Source of the DNA: Clostridia bacterium
GTDB lineage: Bacteria > Bacillota > Clostridia > Christensenellales > Borkfalkiaceae
Direction: 5' to 3'
DNA length: 32,324 nt
NCBI GenBank assembly: GCA_017467275.1
Contig: JAFTSN010000007.1
Span: 1 to 32,324 of the forward strand
This document shows positions 1-6,611 of the stretch, one piece after another. The translations under genes and the position numbers were made by a program. Below the pieces are notes generated by a model. That model was given only the letters and a program-made list of their open reading frames with translations. It did not search any database and was not told where the DNA came from. Every line of letters begins with the position of its first letter. Position 1 is the first letter of the stretch.

Positions 1-193
1 GGGGCAGGTATGCGTTGAACGGGTGAATGAAGAACGCTTTATCGTTGTAGCCGATAATATGCAACTTCGTCTTACAGGGGCAGAATTTCAATGCCCGTGC
101 CACTTTGGTAATGTTTTGCTTAATGCGGTTTGCCGTGTCGCCACGGGTTTTAACCGAGCAGTCCACGATATAGTAAATATTCGTTGTTTTCAT
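1..193 (-). CDS. VWA-like protein, N-terminal fragment (runs off the left edge)
   Basis: Reading the minus strand from an ATG at 193 gives 64 codons without a stop before the window ends. A good ribosome binding site (AAGGAGA) lies 7 bases upstream. The protein begins MKTTNIYYIVDCSVKTRG and continues through a basic amphipathic helix to LHIIGYNDKAFFI. A hydrophobic strand followed by DCS (a degenerate MIDAS, DxSxS), then a helix, then a second strand, is how a von Willebrand A domain of the TerY type starts. Only the first third of such a domain is visible, so the family call is an inference. A 10-bp hairpin stands between it and the next upstream signals. Confidence 0.55.
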   Translation of the reverse strand, partial: MKTTNIYYIVDCSVKTRGDTANRIKQNITKVARALKFCPCKTKLHIIGYNDKAFFIHPFNAYLP

Positions 194-226
194 TATTGAT
201 TCTCCTTGTTTTTGTGAAATGGAAAA

Positions 227-252
227 CGCCCACGGTCAACTAACCGTGAGCG
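227..252 (-). terminator. Strong hairpin, terminator or attenuator-like
   Basis: A 10-bp stem (one G-T pair) with a 6-base loop is followed on the minus strand by TTTT. It lies 34 bases upstream of the start codon at 193. It could end a transcript coming from the right or attenuate the VWA-like gene. On the plus strand the stem is followed by CGTGTTTTTG. Confidence 0.5.
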
Positions 253-334
253 CGTGTTTTTGTGTGATTTTTGGTAGAAGGCGGTGTCCTATCCCACCCA
301 CCCCCTAAGCGATTTTTTATGGAAATCTAACCCT

Positions 335-371
335 GTTTTGCCCGTTCGGGCATCCCCCTTTCGGGGGCAAT
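335..371. repeat. Two adjacent short hairpins
   Basis: GCCCGTTCGGGC is followed within a few bases by CCCCCTTTCGGGGG. Both are perfect inverted repeats with tight loops. There is no T-tract, so a terminator is not supported. Their function is not clear. Confidence 0.5.
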
Positions 372-397
372 CCTTACCTATCTATCCTGTTTTAATC

Positions 398-540
398 GGG
401 GAAAGTGGGGAAGGTGGGGATTTGACTTTTTGATAGGGCTTCCCCGACTTCCCCGATATCCCCGTTTATTTTCGGACAGGTAGACATAAAACTTTAAACT
501 TTTAGGTTTAGAGTGGATTTCCCCGTCTTCCCCGTTTTCC
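398..540. repeat. Iteron-like array of 9-bp G-tract repeats in three blocks
   Basis: Block A (398-424, plus) is three 9-mers: GGGGAAAGT, GGGGAAGGT, GGGGATTTG. Block B (442-464) holds CCCC at 442, 451 and 460, so it is the same 9-bp phase on the other strand. Block C (521-540) holds CCCC at 521 and 530 and CC at 539. A and B face each other across about 22 bp and form a large imperfect inverted repeat. An AT-rich stretch (about 485-515) lies between B and C. Phased repeats next to an AT-rich segment resemble replication or regulator binding arrays. No gene is seen between 253 and 700. Confidence 0.7.
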
Positions 541-631
541 ACACTTCTTGGAGCGCATATATCGTTTGGGATAAAACACTTAATGTTCAGGGTCGGGATT
601 TTTGCGCAAAGGTGGTATTTATGAGATTTTC

Positions 632-669
632 GCCCGAAACACAGTAAGAAACTCTATCGTGTTTCGGGC
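632..669. repeat. 11-bp perfect inverted repeat
   Basis: GCCCGAAACAC at 632-642 is matched exactly by GTGTTTCGGGC at 659-669, with a 16-base loop. No T-tract follows on either strand. It lies just past the ssrA terminator and could be a second hairpin for that transcript or a protein site. Confidence 0.6.
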
Positions 670-700
670 TACTACTAATTCCATAGAGAAAAACACTACG

Positions 701-753
701 AAAAAACAAAACACACGCCGCTACACCTTAAAAATCAAGGTTAGTGACGTGTG
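701..753 (-). terminator. ssrA intrinsic terminator
   Basis: On the minus strand CACACG (753-748) pairs with CGTGTG (717-712), with an inner ACCTT/AAGGT stem and one bulged G, followed by TTTTGTTTTTT (711-701). It begins 7 bases after the encoded CCA of the tmRNA. Confidence 0.75.
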
Positions 754-759
754 CTGGAT

Positions 760-1127
760 TGGTGGAGGTGGTGGGAGTCGAACCCACGTCTTACTCGGCT
801 GCCAAAAAACTTTCTACATACTTAGTTTACCTTTTTTACTTAAAAACGTAACGCGGATAAACGCGCTTTACGCTTCGCAGAAAGCTGAATGATCTTTTTG
901 GAACACTTTCCGATCCCGAAAAGATTTTTCCGTCTGTTTGACGCCGCGCCCCCGACCGACGGATAAATCGGGCGCGACGATCGTTTTAAAAAACGAATTT
1001 ACGCTGCAAGAGCGTAGTTTGCATTATTATCTGCATTTAAATTTAGGTGGAATTTTTTTAATGCGGTCACTCCGTCCGCAGTATGCTTATCCTTTCGCTC
1101 ACCGGCAATCGAAGCCGTTGCACCCCC
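760..1127 (-). ncRNA. ssrA: tmRNA (ssrA)
   Basis: Rescues stalled ribosomes by acting first as an alanine tRNA and then as a short mRNA. The 5' end GGGGGTG (1127-1121) pairs with CACCTCC near the 3' end, and the discriminator A and CCA are encoded (763-760). A canonical T arm (GGTTCGACTCCCACC type) is at the 3' end, and the TTCGATTGCC tRNA-like segment follows the 5' end. The tag reading frame (1034-999) encodes ADNNANYALAA and ends with TAA, a typical Clostridia tag. The mature length is about 368 nt. SmpB is not in this window. The reading frames that cross this gene on both strands are not genes. Confidence 0.97.
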
Positions 1128-1139
1128 GTTTCTGTTTTT

Positions 1140-1189
1140 GCAGGTCCTACCTGCCCTATTATTATACACACTTTTCCGAGGAATGTAAA
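1140..1189 (-). promoter_or_regulatory. ssrA promoter and 5' leader hairpin
   Basis: The -35 TTTACA (1189-1184) and -10 TATAAT (1166-1161) are separated by exactly 17 bp. The predicted start near 1154 falls on the first base of a perfect hairpin GCAGGT-AGG-ACCTGC (1154-1140). The primary transcript would therefore begin with a 15-nt hairpin inside a 27-nt leader that RNase P would remove at 1127. Confidence 0.85.
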
Positions 1190-1215
1190 CGCTTTTTACA
1201 TATTTTTTTAATCGT

Positions 1216-1941
1216 TCAACTCTTCTTTTTTCGCAATTTAGCCTTGACCGAGGTACGGTGCTCCTCGCCCGACAAAAGACGAATAATGTTTTTACCGTGT
1301 GCACACCACGTTAAAATATTCAACGTCATTAAAAGTCCAAACAAAAGAAGGACGAGCGGCGAAGCCAAAATAGCCGTATAGCGCAAATAAAAGATTATGC
1401 CCTGCCAGACGGAAAAACCCGTCACGCCGATTAAAGAGCCCATCGCCCCCCATTCCGTGAACACGATATACAGCGCCACGAAGAGGAGAAAGCCAAAGCC
1501 AATCAACAAAAACCAAGGATTCTCACAAGCCAAATTTATCCAAAAAAGCCCCAGCGTGGAGGCGATTCCTTTCCCGCCTTTAAAGTGCATGGTCACGGGA
1601 AAAATATGTCCGATAATAACGAATACGCCACAATAATAGCGCATAAAGTCGGCAACGATCAAATCCGTGCCCGCAAACACTTGGTCAAGATATATGAACA
1701 TACCGATCAAAGACGGTAACCCACCTTTGAACGCGTCGCAAAAAAAGGTGATCAAACCAACCTTGACCCCGAATTCGCGGGTCATATTCATGGTGCCCGG
1801 GTTCCCGCTGCCAATTTTGGTGATATCCTTATTTTTCGAGCGGGAAATTAGGCGTGCGAAATTTATGCACCCAATTAGATAGCAGGAGATCGCCACCACG
1901 ATCAACTGCCACCAATTTTCCGAGAGACTCCACTCTTCCAT
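1216..1941 (-). CDS. plsY: Glycerol-3-phosphate acyltransferase PlsY
   Basis: Membrane enzyme that transfers an acyl group from acyl-phosphate to sn-glycerol-3-phosphate, the first step of phospholipid synthesis with PlsX as partner. The three signature regions are present: GSGNPGTMNMTR at residues 44-55 (the common form is GSGNPGATN), GHIFPV followed by FKGGKG at 111-125, and AHGKNIIRLLSGEEHR at 214-229. Several hydrophobic segments span the protein. At 241 residues it is somewhat longer than the usual 200, with a basic C-terminal tail. The start has a GGAGG site 8 bases upstream. It follows der by 13 bp and is the last gene of the DUF512-der-plsY unit. The ssrA promoter lies just beyond its stop. 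Confidence 0.96.
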   Translation of the reverse strand: MEEWSLSENWWQLIVVAISCYLIGCINFARLISRSKNKDITKIGSGNPGTMNMTREFGVKVGLITFFCDAFKGGLPSLIGMFIYLDQVFAGTDLIVADFMRYYCGVFVIIGHIFPVTMHFKGGKGIASTLGLFWINLACENPWFLLIGFGFLLFVALYIVFTEWGAMGSLIGVTGFSVWQGIIFYLRYTAILASPLVLLLFGLLMTLNILTWCAHGKNIIRLLSGEEHRTSVKAKLRKKKS

Positions 1942-1954
1942 TGGCTTTCCTCCG

Positions 1955-3268
1955 TTATTCGTCGTCTTTTTTCTCTCTCACAACGATCTTAATGGGCGTG
2001 CCCGAAAAGTCGTAAGCCGCGCGAATCGTGTTTTCGAGATACCGTTGATAAGAGAAATGCAACAGATTTTCGTCGTTGACAAACAACGCGAACACGGGCG
2101 GGCAAACCCCGACTTGCGAGGAGAAAAACACCCGCATTCTTCTGCCGAGATAGGAAGGCGGTTCATTCAGGCGAATCGCATCGCCGATGAGATCGTTCAA
2201 CGCGCCCGTGGGTACCTTGAACGAGGCGTGCGCATACACCTCCTCTGCCGCCGCAAGGATTTTCTCCACGCGCTGTCCCGTCTTCGCGGAAATATACACC
2301 GATTTATAATAGTCCATAAATTTAAGATCGGCTTTGAGCTTCTCCTCGAACTTGTTGACCGTGTGCGCGTCCTTTTCAATGAGATCCCATTTATTCATGA
2401 GAATGACGGACGGTTTTCCCTGCTCGTGCACGTAGCCGATAATCTTGACGTCCTGTTCCGTCAAACCCTCCGCACTGTCCACCACAAGCAGACAGACGTC
2501 CGAGCGGCGAACGGCGTCAAACGCACGCATATTGCTATAATACTCCACATTATCGTCCACACTTTTTTTCTTGCGAATTCCCGCCGTGTCGATAAGCGTG
2601 TAGTTCTTGCCACCGCGCGTAAACGTTGTGTCGATCGCGTCACGCGTCGTACCCGCCATGGGCGTGACGATGCTGCGCTCCGTGCCCAACAGTTTGTTTA
2701 CGAGACTGGATTTTCCCGCATTGGGTTTTCCAACAACTGCAATTTTCAAGGAATCAACGGGCTCAGACGTGTTCTTCGGAAAAAGAGCGACCGCTTCATC
2801 GAGCACGTCTCCAATCCCCTTAGAATGCTCTGCCGATACCGCATATGGCTCGCCGAGCCCCAAGGAATAGAACTCGAAAATTTTATCGGGCGAATAGTCG
2901 TCGATTTTATTGACGATCAAAATCACGGGCTTTTTGCTTCTGCGAAGGATATCCGCCACATCATAGTCGGAATTGGTGAGCCCATCTTTTCCGTCTGTAA
3001 AAAACAAAATAACGTCCGCCGTCTCGATTGCAACGTCTGCCTGCTTGGCGATCTCTTTCCACATGACGTCGTCCGATTTAAGCTCGATTCCGCCCGTGTC
3101 GACCATAGTGAAATGCTTGCCGCGCCACTCCGCGTCAGCATAGAGACGATCGCGCGTGACGCCCGGGCGGTCCTCCGTGATAGAGATTTTCCGTCCTGCG
3201 ACCTTATTAAAAAACGTGCTTTTCCCAACGTTAGGGCGCCCCACGAGGGCGATCAAAGGATTTGCCAT
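1955..3268 (-). CDS. der: Ribosome biogenesis GTPase Der (EngA)
   Basis: Double GTPase needed for 50S ribosomal subunit assembly. The first G domain has GRPNVGKST at residues 10-18, DTGG at 57-60 and NKID at 120-123. The second has GKPNAGKSS at 180-188, DTAG at 227-230 and NKWD further on. A KH-like C-terminal domain follows. At 437 residues it matches the usual length. I chose the ATG at 3268 (MANPLIALVG) because AAGGAGG stands 7 bases upstream. A longer frame reaching 3319 would overlap the DUF512 gene. It lies 16 bp after the DUF512 gene and 13 bp before plsY, so the three are probably one transcript. The DUF512-der-plsY order is common in Clostridia. Confidence 0.97.
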   Translation of the reverse strand: MANPLIALVGRPNVGKSTFFNKVAGRKISITEDRPGVTRDRLYADAEWRGKHFTMVDTGGIELKSDDVMWKEIAKQADVAIETADVILFFTDGKDGLTNSDYDVADILRRSKKPVILIVNKIDDYSPDKIFEFYSLGLGEPYAVSAEHSKGIGDVLDEAVALFPKNTSEPVDSLKIAVVGKPNAGKSSLVNKLLGTERSIVTPMAGTTRDAIDTTFTRGGKNYTLIDTAGIRKKKSVDDNVEYYSNMRAFDAVRRSDVCLLVVDSAEGLTEQDVKIIGYVHEQGKPSVILMNKWDLIEKDAHTVNKFEEKLKADLKFMDYYKSVYISAKTGQRVEKILAAAEEVYAHASFKVPTGALNDLIGDAIRLNEPPSYLGRRMRVFFSSQVGVCPPVFALFVNDENLLHFSYQRYLENTIRAAYDFSGTPIKIVVREKKDDE

Positions 3269-3284
3269 TTTAATCCTCCTTGTT

Positions 3285-4610
3285 TTACTTTTTAGTGGAC
3301 AAGATTTCCACGAAACCATATCCGCCGCCTCTGTTCACGCGGATATTTTTAAAGCCGAGCTTTTTTTTCAGCTCGGAGAGCCGCATCCCGCAAAGGAAAA
3401 CGTCCTCAAACTCTTTCATGGTGTTTCCAGCAAGAACAACCTCGTCGAAATCGCCCTTTTCCGCGCGGTAAGTTTGAAGTGCAGACAGGATATCCACGCC
3501 CGTTAAAAGCCCCGTGCAGGTGACGGTTTCCCCGAAAAACTCATTGACGACGGGCAGGACGTCCGCTTGCAAGCCCCCAATCTTCTCCTCCGCTTTTTTA
3601 AGGAGCGTTCGGTTAATTCTTTCGGCGCTTACCCCCGAGACAACAACCGTCCTTTTGGGTTTTTTAAGGGAAAACACCCTGTCTTTACCGACGGGCAGCT
3701 CCTCAAGTGCAGCAAGCGTTTCCTGAACGAATTTACTCGTCATACCGATCCCGTTTTCAATCTGCTCGAACTCACCGTAGAAACTCGCAGGTTTAAATTC
3801 TCGCCCCGCTTTCACAAAATATTCGTCGGCGGGAAGAATAAAATTCACGCCGAACTCCTTATTCAAAGCGTCAACAAGATCGAGAAACTTCGCGGAATAT
3901 TCCCCATCCACGTCGGGTATAGGATAAAGCCCGTCGCGGTATTTAGTGATTCCTGTGGGCACTGCCGCAACGTCCTTGACGTTCGGATAGTAGGCAAACA
4001 GCTCCCGCGCCGTGCGAGCGAACTCTTCTTGATCGTTCATATTCGGCACAATCACGGCTTGACAGTGAATCTCAATCCCGCCCTCGGCGAGCTTTTTGAT
4101 CTGCTCTCTGATTTTGCCCGCAAAACGGTTGCGAAGCATTTTTACGCGAAGCTCGGGATTCGTCGTATGTACGGACACATAGATCGGGGAAAGCTTCAAA
4201 CGGATAATCCGCTCAAGACCTTCGTCCGAGAGGTTAGTCAGCGTGACGAAATTGCCGCAACTAAAGCTCATGCAATAGTCGTCGTCCTTCACATAGAGAC
4301 TTTCCCGCATGCCTTTGGGCATCTGATCGACAAAGCAAAACACGCAATGATTATGGCAAGTGCGGATCGAGGTGTTTTTTTCAAACTCCAAGCCCAGCTC
4401 CTCGCTCTCTTCCTTTTCCACCTCAAAGGTATGTTCTCCCTCGCCGCTTTTATCGCGCACGGTCAAAGAAAAAGAGGGCTGCGTGCAATAGTAGAGATAA
4501 TCCAGCTCGTCCTCTGCGAGGTAGCCGTCGAAAGACAGCACGAAATCGCCCGCTTCTATTCCGAGCTCTTTCGCAATTGATCCTCTTTTTACCTTTGTCA
4601 CCTTCAGCAT
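3285..4610 (-). CDS. DUF512 family protein (PDZ plus radical-SAM-like iron-sulfur domain)
   Basis: 441 residues. An N-terminal PDZ-like stretch (about 1-70: VTKVKRGSIAKELGIEAGD) is followed by a CHNHCVFC motif (C85, C89, C92), the CxxxCxxC spacing that binds the 4Fe-4S cluster in radical SAM enzymes. The C-terminal half contains the DUF512 segment and ends in a glycine-rich RVNRGGGYGFVEIL. The reaction is not known; the family is usually found beside der, as here. The start at 4610 (MLKVTKVKRG) is preferred over an upstream ATG at 4667, because a full sigma-A promoter lies inside that extension and ends 6 bases before this ATG. The mRNA is then probably leaderless, and no real Shine-Dalgarno sequence is present. 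Confidence 0.9.
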   Translation of the reverse strand: MLKVTKVKRGSIAKELGIEAGDFVLSFDGYLAEDELDYLYYCTQPSFSLTVRDKSGEGEHTFEVEKEESEELGLEFEKNTSIRTCHNHCVFCFVDQMPKGMRESLYVKDDDYCMSFSCGNFVTLTNLSDEGLERIIRLKLSPIYVSVHTTNPELRVKMLRNRFAGKIREQIKKLAEGGIEIHCQAVIVPNMNDQEEFARTARELFAYYPNVKDVAAVPTGITKYRDGLYPIPDVDGEYSAKFLDLVDALNKEFGVNFILPADEYFVKAGREFKPASFYGEFEQIENGIGMTSKFVQETLAALEELPVGKDRVFSLKKPKRTVVVSGVSAERINRTLLKKAEEKIGGLQADVLPVVNEFFGETVTCTGLLTGVDILSALQTYRAEKGDFDEVVLAGNTMKEFEDVFLCGMRLSELKKKLGFKNIRVNRGGGYGFVEILSTKK

Positions 4611-4616
4611 AGCCTT

Positions 4617-4645
4617 ATTATAACGCTTTTTTTCGGATTTGTAAA
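4617..4645 (-). promoter_or_regulatory. Promoter of the DUF512-der-plsY operon, leaderless type
   Basis: TTTACA (4645-4640), a 17-bp spacer and a perfect TATAAT (4622-4617), then six bases (AAGGCT) and the ATG at 4610. Transcription starting 7 bases after the -10 would begin on the A of the start codon. Confidence 0.85.
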
Positions 4646-4687
4646 GAAAAAAGCGGCTCTCGGGCAAACAAGAGCTCGCTTTTTTTC
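4646..4687. terminator. Intrinsic terminator, T-tracts on both sides
   Basis: AGCGAGCTCT pairs with AGAGCCGCT (one bulged A), followed by TTTTTT on the minus strand. The plus strand has a T-run at the other side. It ends the lgt-to-small-membrane-protein transcript and directly abuts the -35 of the next promoter (4645). Confidence 0.85.
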
Positions 4688-4700
4688 GTTCGTTGAAAGC

Positions 4701-5021
4701 TTAAAAACCTCTGATAAGTCCAAACACGCAGCCGAACACGTAGACAACGAGCGCAATCCAATAGATCACGCGCCACGCAATATGCTTGCCGCAAGTGAAG
4801 TCGTAAGCGGGAATTCCGATGCCGACAAGGAGCATCAGCTGACCGATGAGGTTTAAAACGCCCGTCAATCTGCCCTGAAAAATTCCGCCGAACAGGAACA
4901 AAAACGCCGAGATAATAAGCGCAAAATAGGAGCAAACGCGAAGCACGTTGGAGGTGCTTGCGGAAGCTCTCGTCGTTCTCGTCGTTCTCGTTGTTTTTTT
5001 CGTTGTTTTTTTGGTAGCCAT
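4701..5021 (-). CDS. Small membrane protein with basic Lys/Thr/Arg N-terminus
   Basis: 106 residues, not a family I recognise. The first 18 residues are a low-complexity run of Thr, Lys and Arg (TKKTTKKTTRTTRTTR), encoded by tandem short repeats in the DNA at about 4965-5015. Three hydrophobic segments follow (about residues 26-46, 52-72 and 81-103), so a three-helix membrane protein with a positively charged cytoplasmic tail is likely. A GGAGG site 8 bases upstream supports the start. It follows the RluA-family gene by 25 bp and is the last gene before the terminator, so it belongs to the lgt operon. Its function cannot be inferred. Confidence 0.8.
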   Translation of the reverse strand: MATKKTTKKTTRTTRTTRASASTSNVLRVCSYFALIISAFLFLFGGIFQGRLTGVLNLIGQLMLLVGIGIPAYDFTCGKHIAWRVIYWIALVVYVFGCVFGLIRGF

Positions 5022-5046
5022 ATTCTTTCCTCCGATGTTTTTTATT

Positions 5047-5985
5047 TTACAGCGTGAAATCCACGCCGTGTTTTTTGGATAACGTTTTTAAAACTTGCTC
5101 GAAATAGTCGGGCAGAGGCGCGGAAAACTCCATTCTCTCCCCCGTCGTGGGATGATCGAGCGAGAGCTTATACGCATGCAAGAGCTGCCCGTTTAAGGGA
5201 AATTTCTGTTTTTTAATTCCGTATAGGGGATCGCCTACGACGGAATGCCCCAAATATTTCGCGTGAACGCGTATCTGGTGGGTACGTCCTGTGTGTAAAT
5301 TGAATTTGCAGAGGGTGTACTCCCCGCCGAAACGGAGCAACACCTCGTAGTCCGTGACGGCAAGCTTTCCTCTGCCGCTCTCCAAAACCGCCATTTTTAA
5401 ACGGTCGCTTGGGCTTCTGCCGATATCCGTCGTTATTCTGCCACTATCCGTCTTTACATTGCCCTCTAAAAGAGCGAGATACGTTCTTTTACACGTCTTT
5501 TCCGCAATCTGGCGAGCCAAGGAGACGTGCGCCTTATCGTTTTTTGCAACGACCAAAAGCCCCGAGGTGTCCTTATCGATGCGGTGCACGATTCCAGGAC
5601 GCAAAACCCCGCCGATCCCGCTCAAGGAATCGAGCACAAATAGAAGCGCGTTGACAAGCGTTCCCTCCGCGTTCCCGTTGCCGATATGCACCGTCATGCC
5701 CTGCGGCTTATTCACGACGGCAAAGTCCTTATCCTCGTAGACGATTTCCACAGGAATATTCTCGGGCTTGACCGCATATTCGACCGCCTCAGGAATTTCG
5801 ACGGAGACTTCGTCTCCCGCCTTGACCTCGGCTCCCGCTTTAGAGGTTTTGCCATTCAATAGGACCATGCCCCCGTCGATTAACTTTTTTAATCGCGAAC
5901 GGGTGAGCTCCTCCATGCGCTCGCTCAAAAATACGTCGAGCCGATTTGCCCCCTCTTCCGCGACAAAAAAACGCTTATCGTTCAT
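5047..5985 (-). CDS. rluD: RluA-family 23S rRNA pseudouridine synthase (RluD-like)
   Basis: Isomerises uridines in 23S rRNA to pseudouridine. An S4 RNA-binding domain occupies about residues 13-62 (NRLDVFLSERMEELTRSRLK). The catalytic motif HRIDKDTSG is at 134-142 with D137 as the catalytic aspartate, and GRTHQIRVH follows in the C-terminal half. The length of 312 is normal. The family contains RluA, RluC and RluD; the N-terminal S4 domain points to RluC/RluD, but the exact target uridines cannot be told from sequence. Its first 11 bases overlap the end of lspA, a common arrangement that suggests translational coupling. Confidence 0.93.
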   Translation of the reverse strand: MNDKRFFVAEEGANRLDVFLSERMEELTRSRLKKLIDGGMVLLNGKTSKAGAEVKAGDEVSVEIPEAVEYAVKPENIPVEIVYEDKDFAVVNKPQGMTVHIGNGNAEGTLVNALLFVLDSLSGIGGVLRPGIVHRIDKDTSGLLVVAKNDKAHVSLARQIAEKTCKRTYLALLEGNVKTDSGRITTDIGRSPSDRLKMAVLESGRGKLAVTDYEVLLRFGGEYTLCKFNLHTGRTHQIRVHAKYLGHSVVGDPLYGIKKQKFPLNGQLLHAYKLSLDHPTTGERMEFSAPLPDYFEQVLKTLSKKHGVDFTL

Positions 5986-6601
5986 CTTCCTTTTCTTCTT
6001 CCTTTTTCTGCGTTTTTTTCGCCTCTTCCCGCTCCTCCGCTTCCTTTTGAAGCAGCTTATATTTTCCTACGGGGAAGAATGCGTCCGTGTCAAAAAACAG
6101 GAACGCAAGCACAAGCATGACCGCTCCCGCCGAAATGAAAAAGTCGGCAAAATTACAGACGGCAAAGCCGAATTTGCTCAAATCCACCATATCGCGAACG
6201 CCCAATGCGCCGTCCACTTTCCAGACCTTATAATACACTCTGTCGATAAGATTTCCCACGCCCCCCGAAACGATAAAGACAAACGCCGTGCGCATAAACG
6301 CCCTGCGCTTATCGATCTTAAAATAGAGAACGCTGAGCACAAGCATGATGACCGCCGTTGCCGCAATCACGCCAATTTTTACGGCAGGCGAAGCGTCGTT
6401 GCCCATACCGAACGAAATACCGCGGTTATAGACGAGCCTAAAATAAATAAGTCCGCCGAACAGAGGATATTCCTCCGATCCCGAAATAAATGTCTCGGCA
6501 ACCGCCTTGGTAAGCTGGTCCACGAGAATGAGAATGGCAAAAATTAATATCCCCCAAAGAGACGAGCCCTTGGTCGGTTTTTCTTTCTTCTTGGTTTGCA
6601 T
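5975..6601 (-). CDS. lspA: Signal peptidase II (lipoprotein signal peptidase) LspA
   Basis: Membrane aspartyl protease that removes the signal peptide of prolipoproteins after Lgt has lipidated the cysteine. The catalytic aspartates are D120 in GNLIDRV and D153 in CNFADFF. The conserved N59 region reads YNRGISFG. Four hydrophobic segments are visible. The protein has 208 residues against about 160 normally, because of a charged, Glu/Lys-rich C-terminal tail of roughly 30 residues. I took the ATG at 6601, with AAGGAGAG 6 bases upstream, rather than the longer frame to 6649, which would overlap pncB. It sits between pncB (10 bp) and the RluA-family gene (11-bp overlap) in the operon started by lgt. 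Confidence 0.96.
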   Translation of the reverse strand: MQTKKKEKPTKGSSLWGILIFAILILVDQLTKAVAETFISGSEEYPLFGGLIYFRLVYNRGISFGMGNDASPAVKIGVIAATAVIMLVLSVLYFKIDKRRAFMRTAFVFIVSGGVGNLIDRVYYKVWKVDGALGVRDMVDLSKFGFAVCNFADFFISAGAVMLVLAFLFFDTDAFFPVGKYKLLQKEAEEREEAKKTQKKEEEKEDER

Positions 6602-6611
6602 ACTACTCTCC

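Noticed and set aside
398-540. CRISPR array
   Set aside because: Repeats are 9 bp in tandem, without unique spacers, and there are no cas genes.
602-892. 96-codon plus-strand reading frame
   Set aside because: It runs antisense through the ssrA terminator and the 3' part of tmRNA; no ribosome site and no family.
938-1381. 147-codon plus-strand reading frame and a 101-codon minus-strand frame at 999-1304
   Set aside because: Both overlap tmRNA. The minus one ends with the tag peptide, so it is tmRNA sequence, not a protein gene.
2045-3295. Long plus-strand frame opposite der
   Set aside because: Strong antisense shadow of a highly conserved gene; Arg/His-rich composition typical of such shadows.
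3567-4580. Long plus-strand frame opposite the DUF512 gene
   Set aside because: Antisense shadow with no start signal and no recognisable domain.
5768-6547. Plus-strand frame of 259 codons opposite rluD and lspA
   Set aside because: Overlaps two recognisable genes on the other strand and has no family signature.
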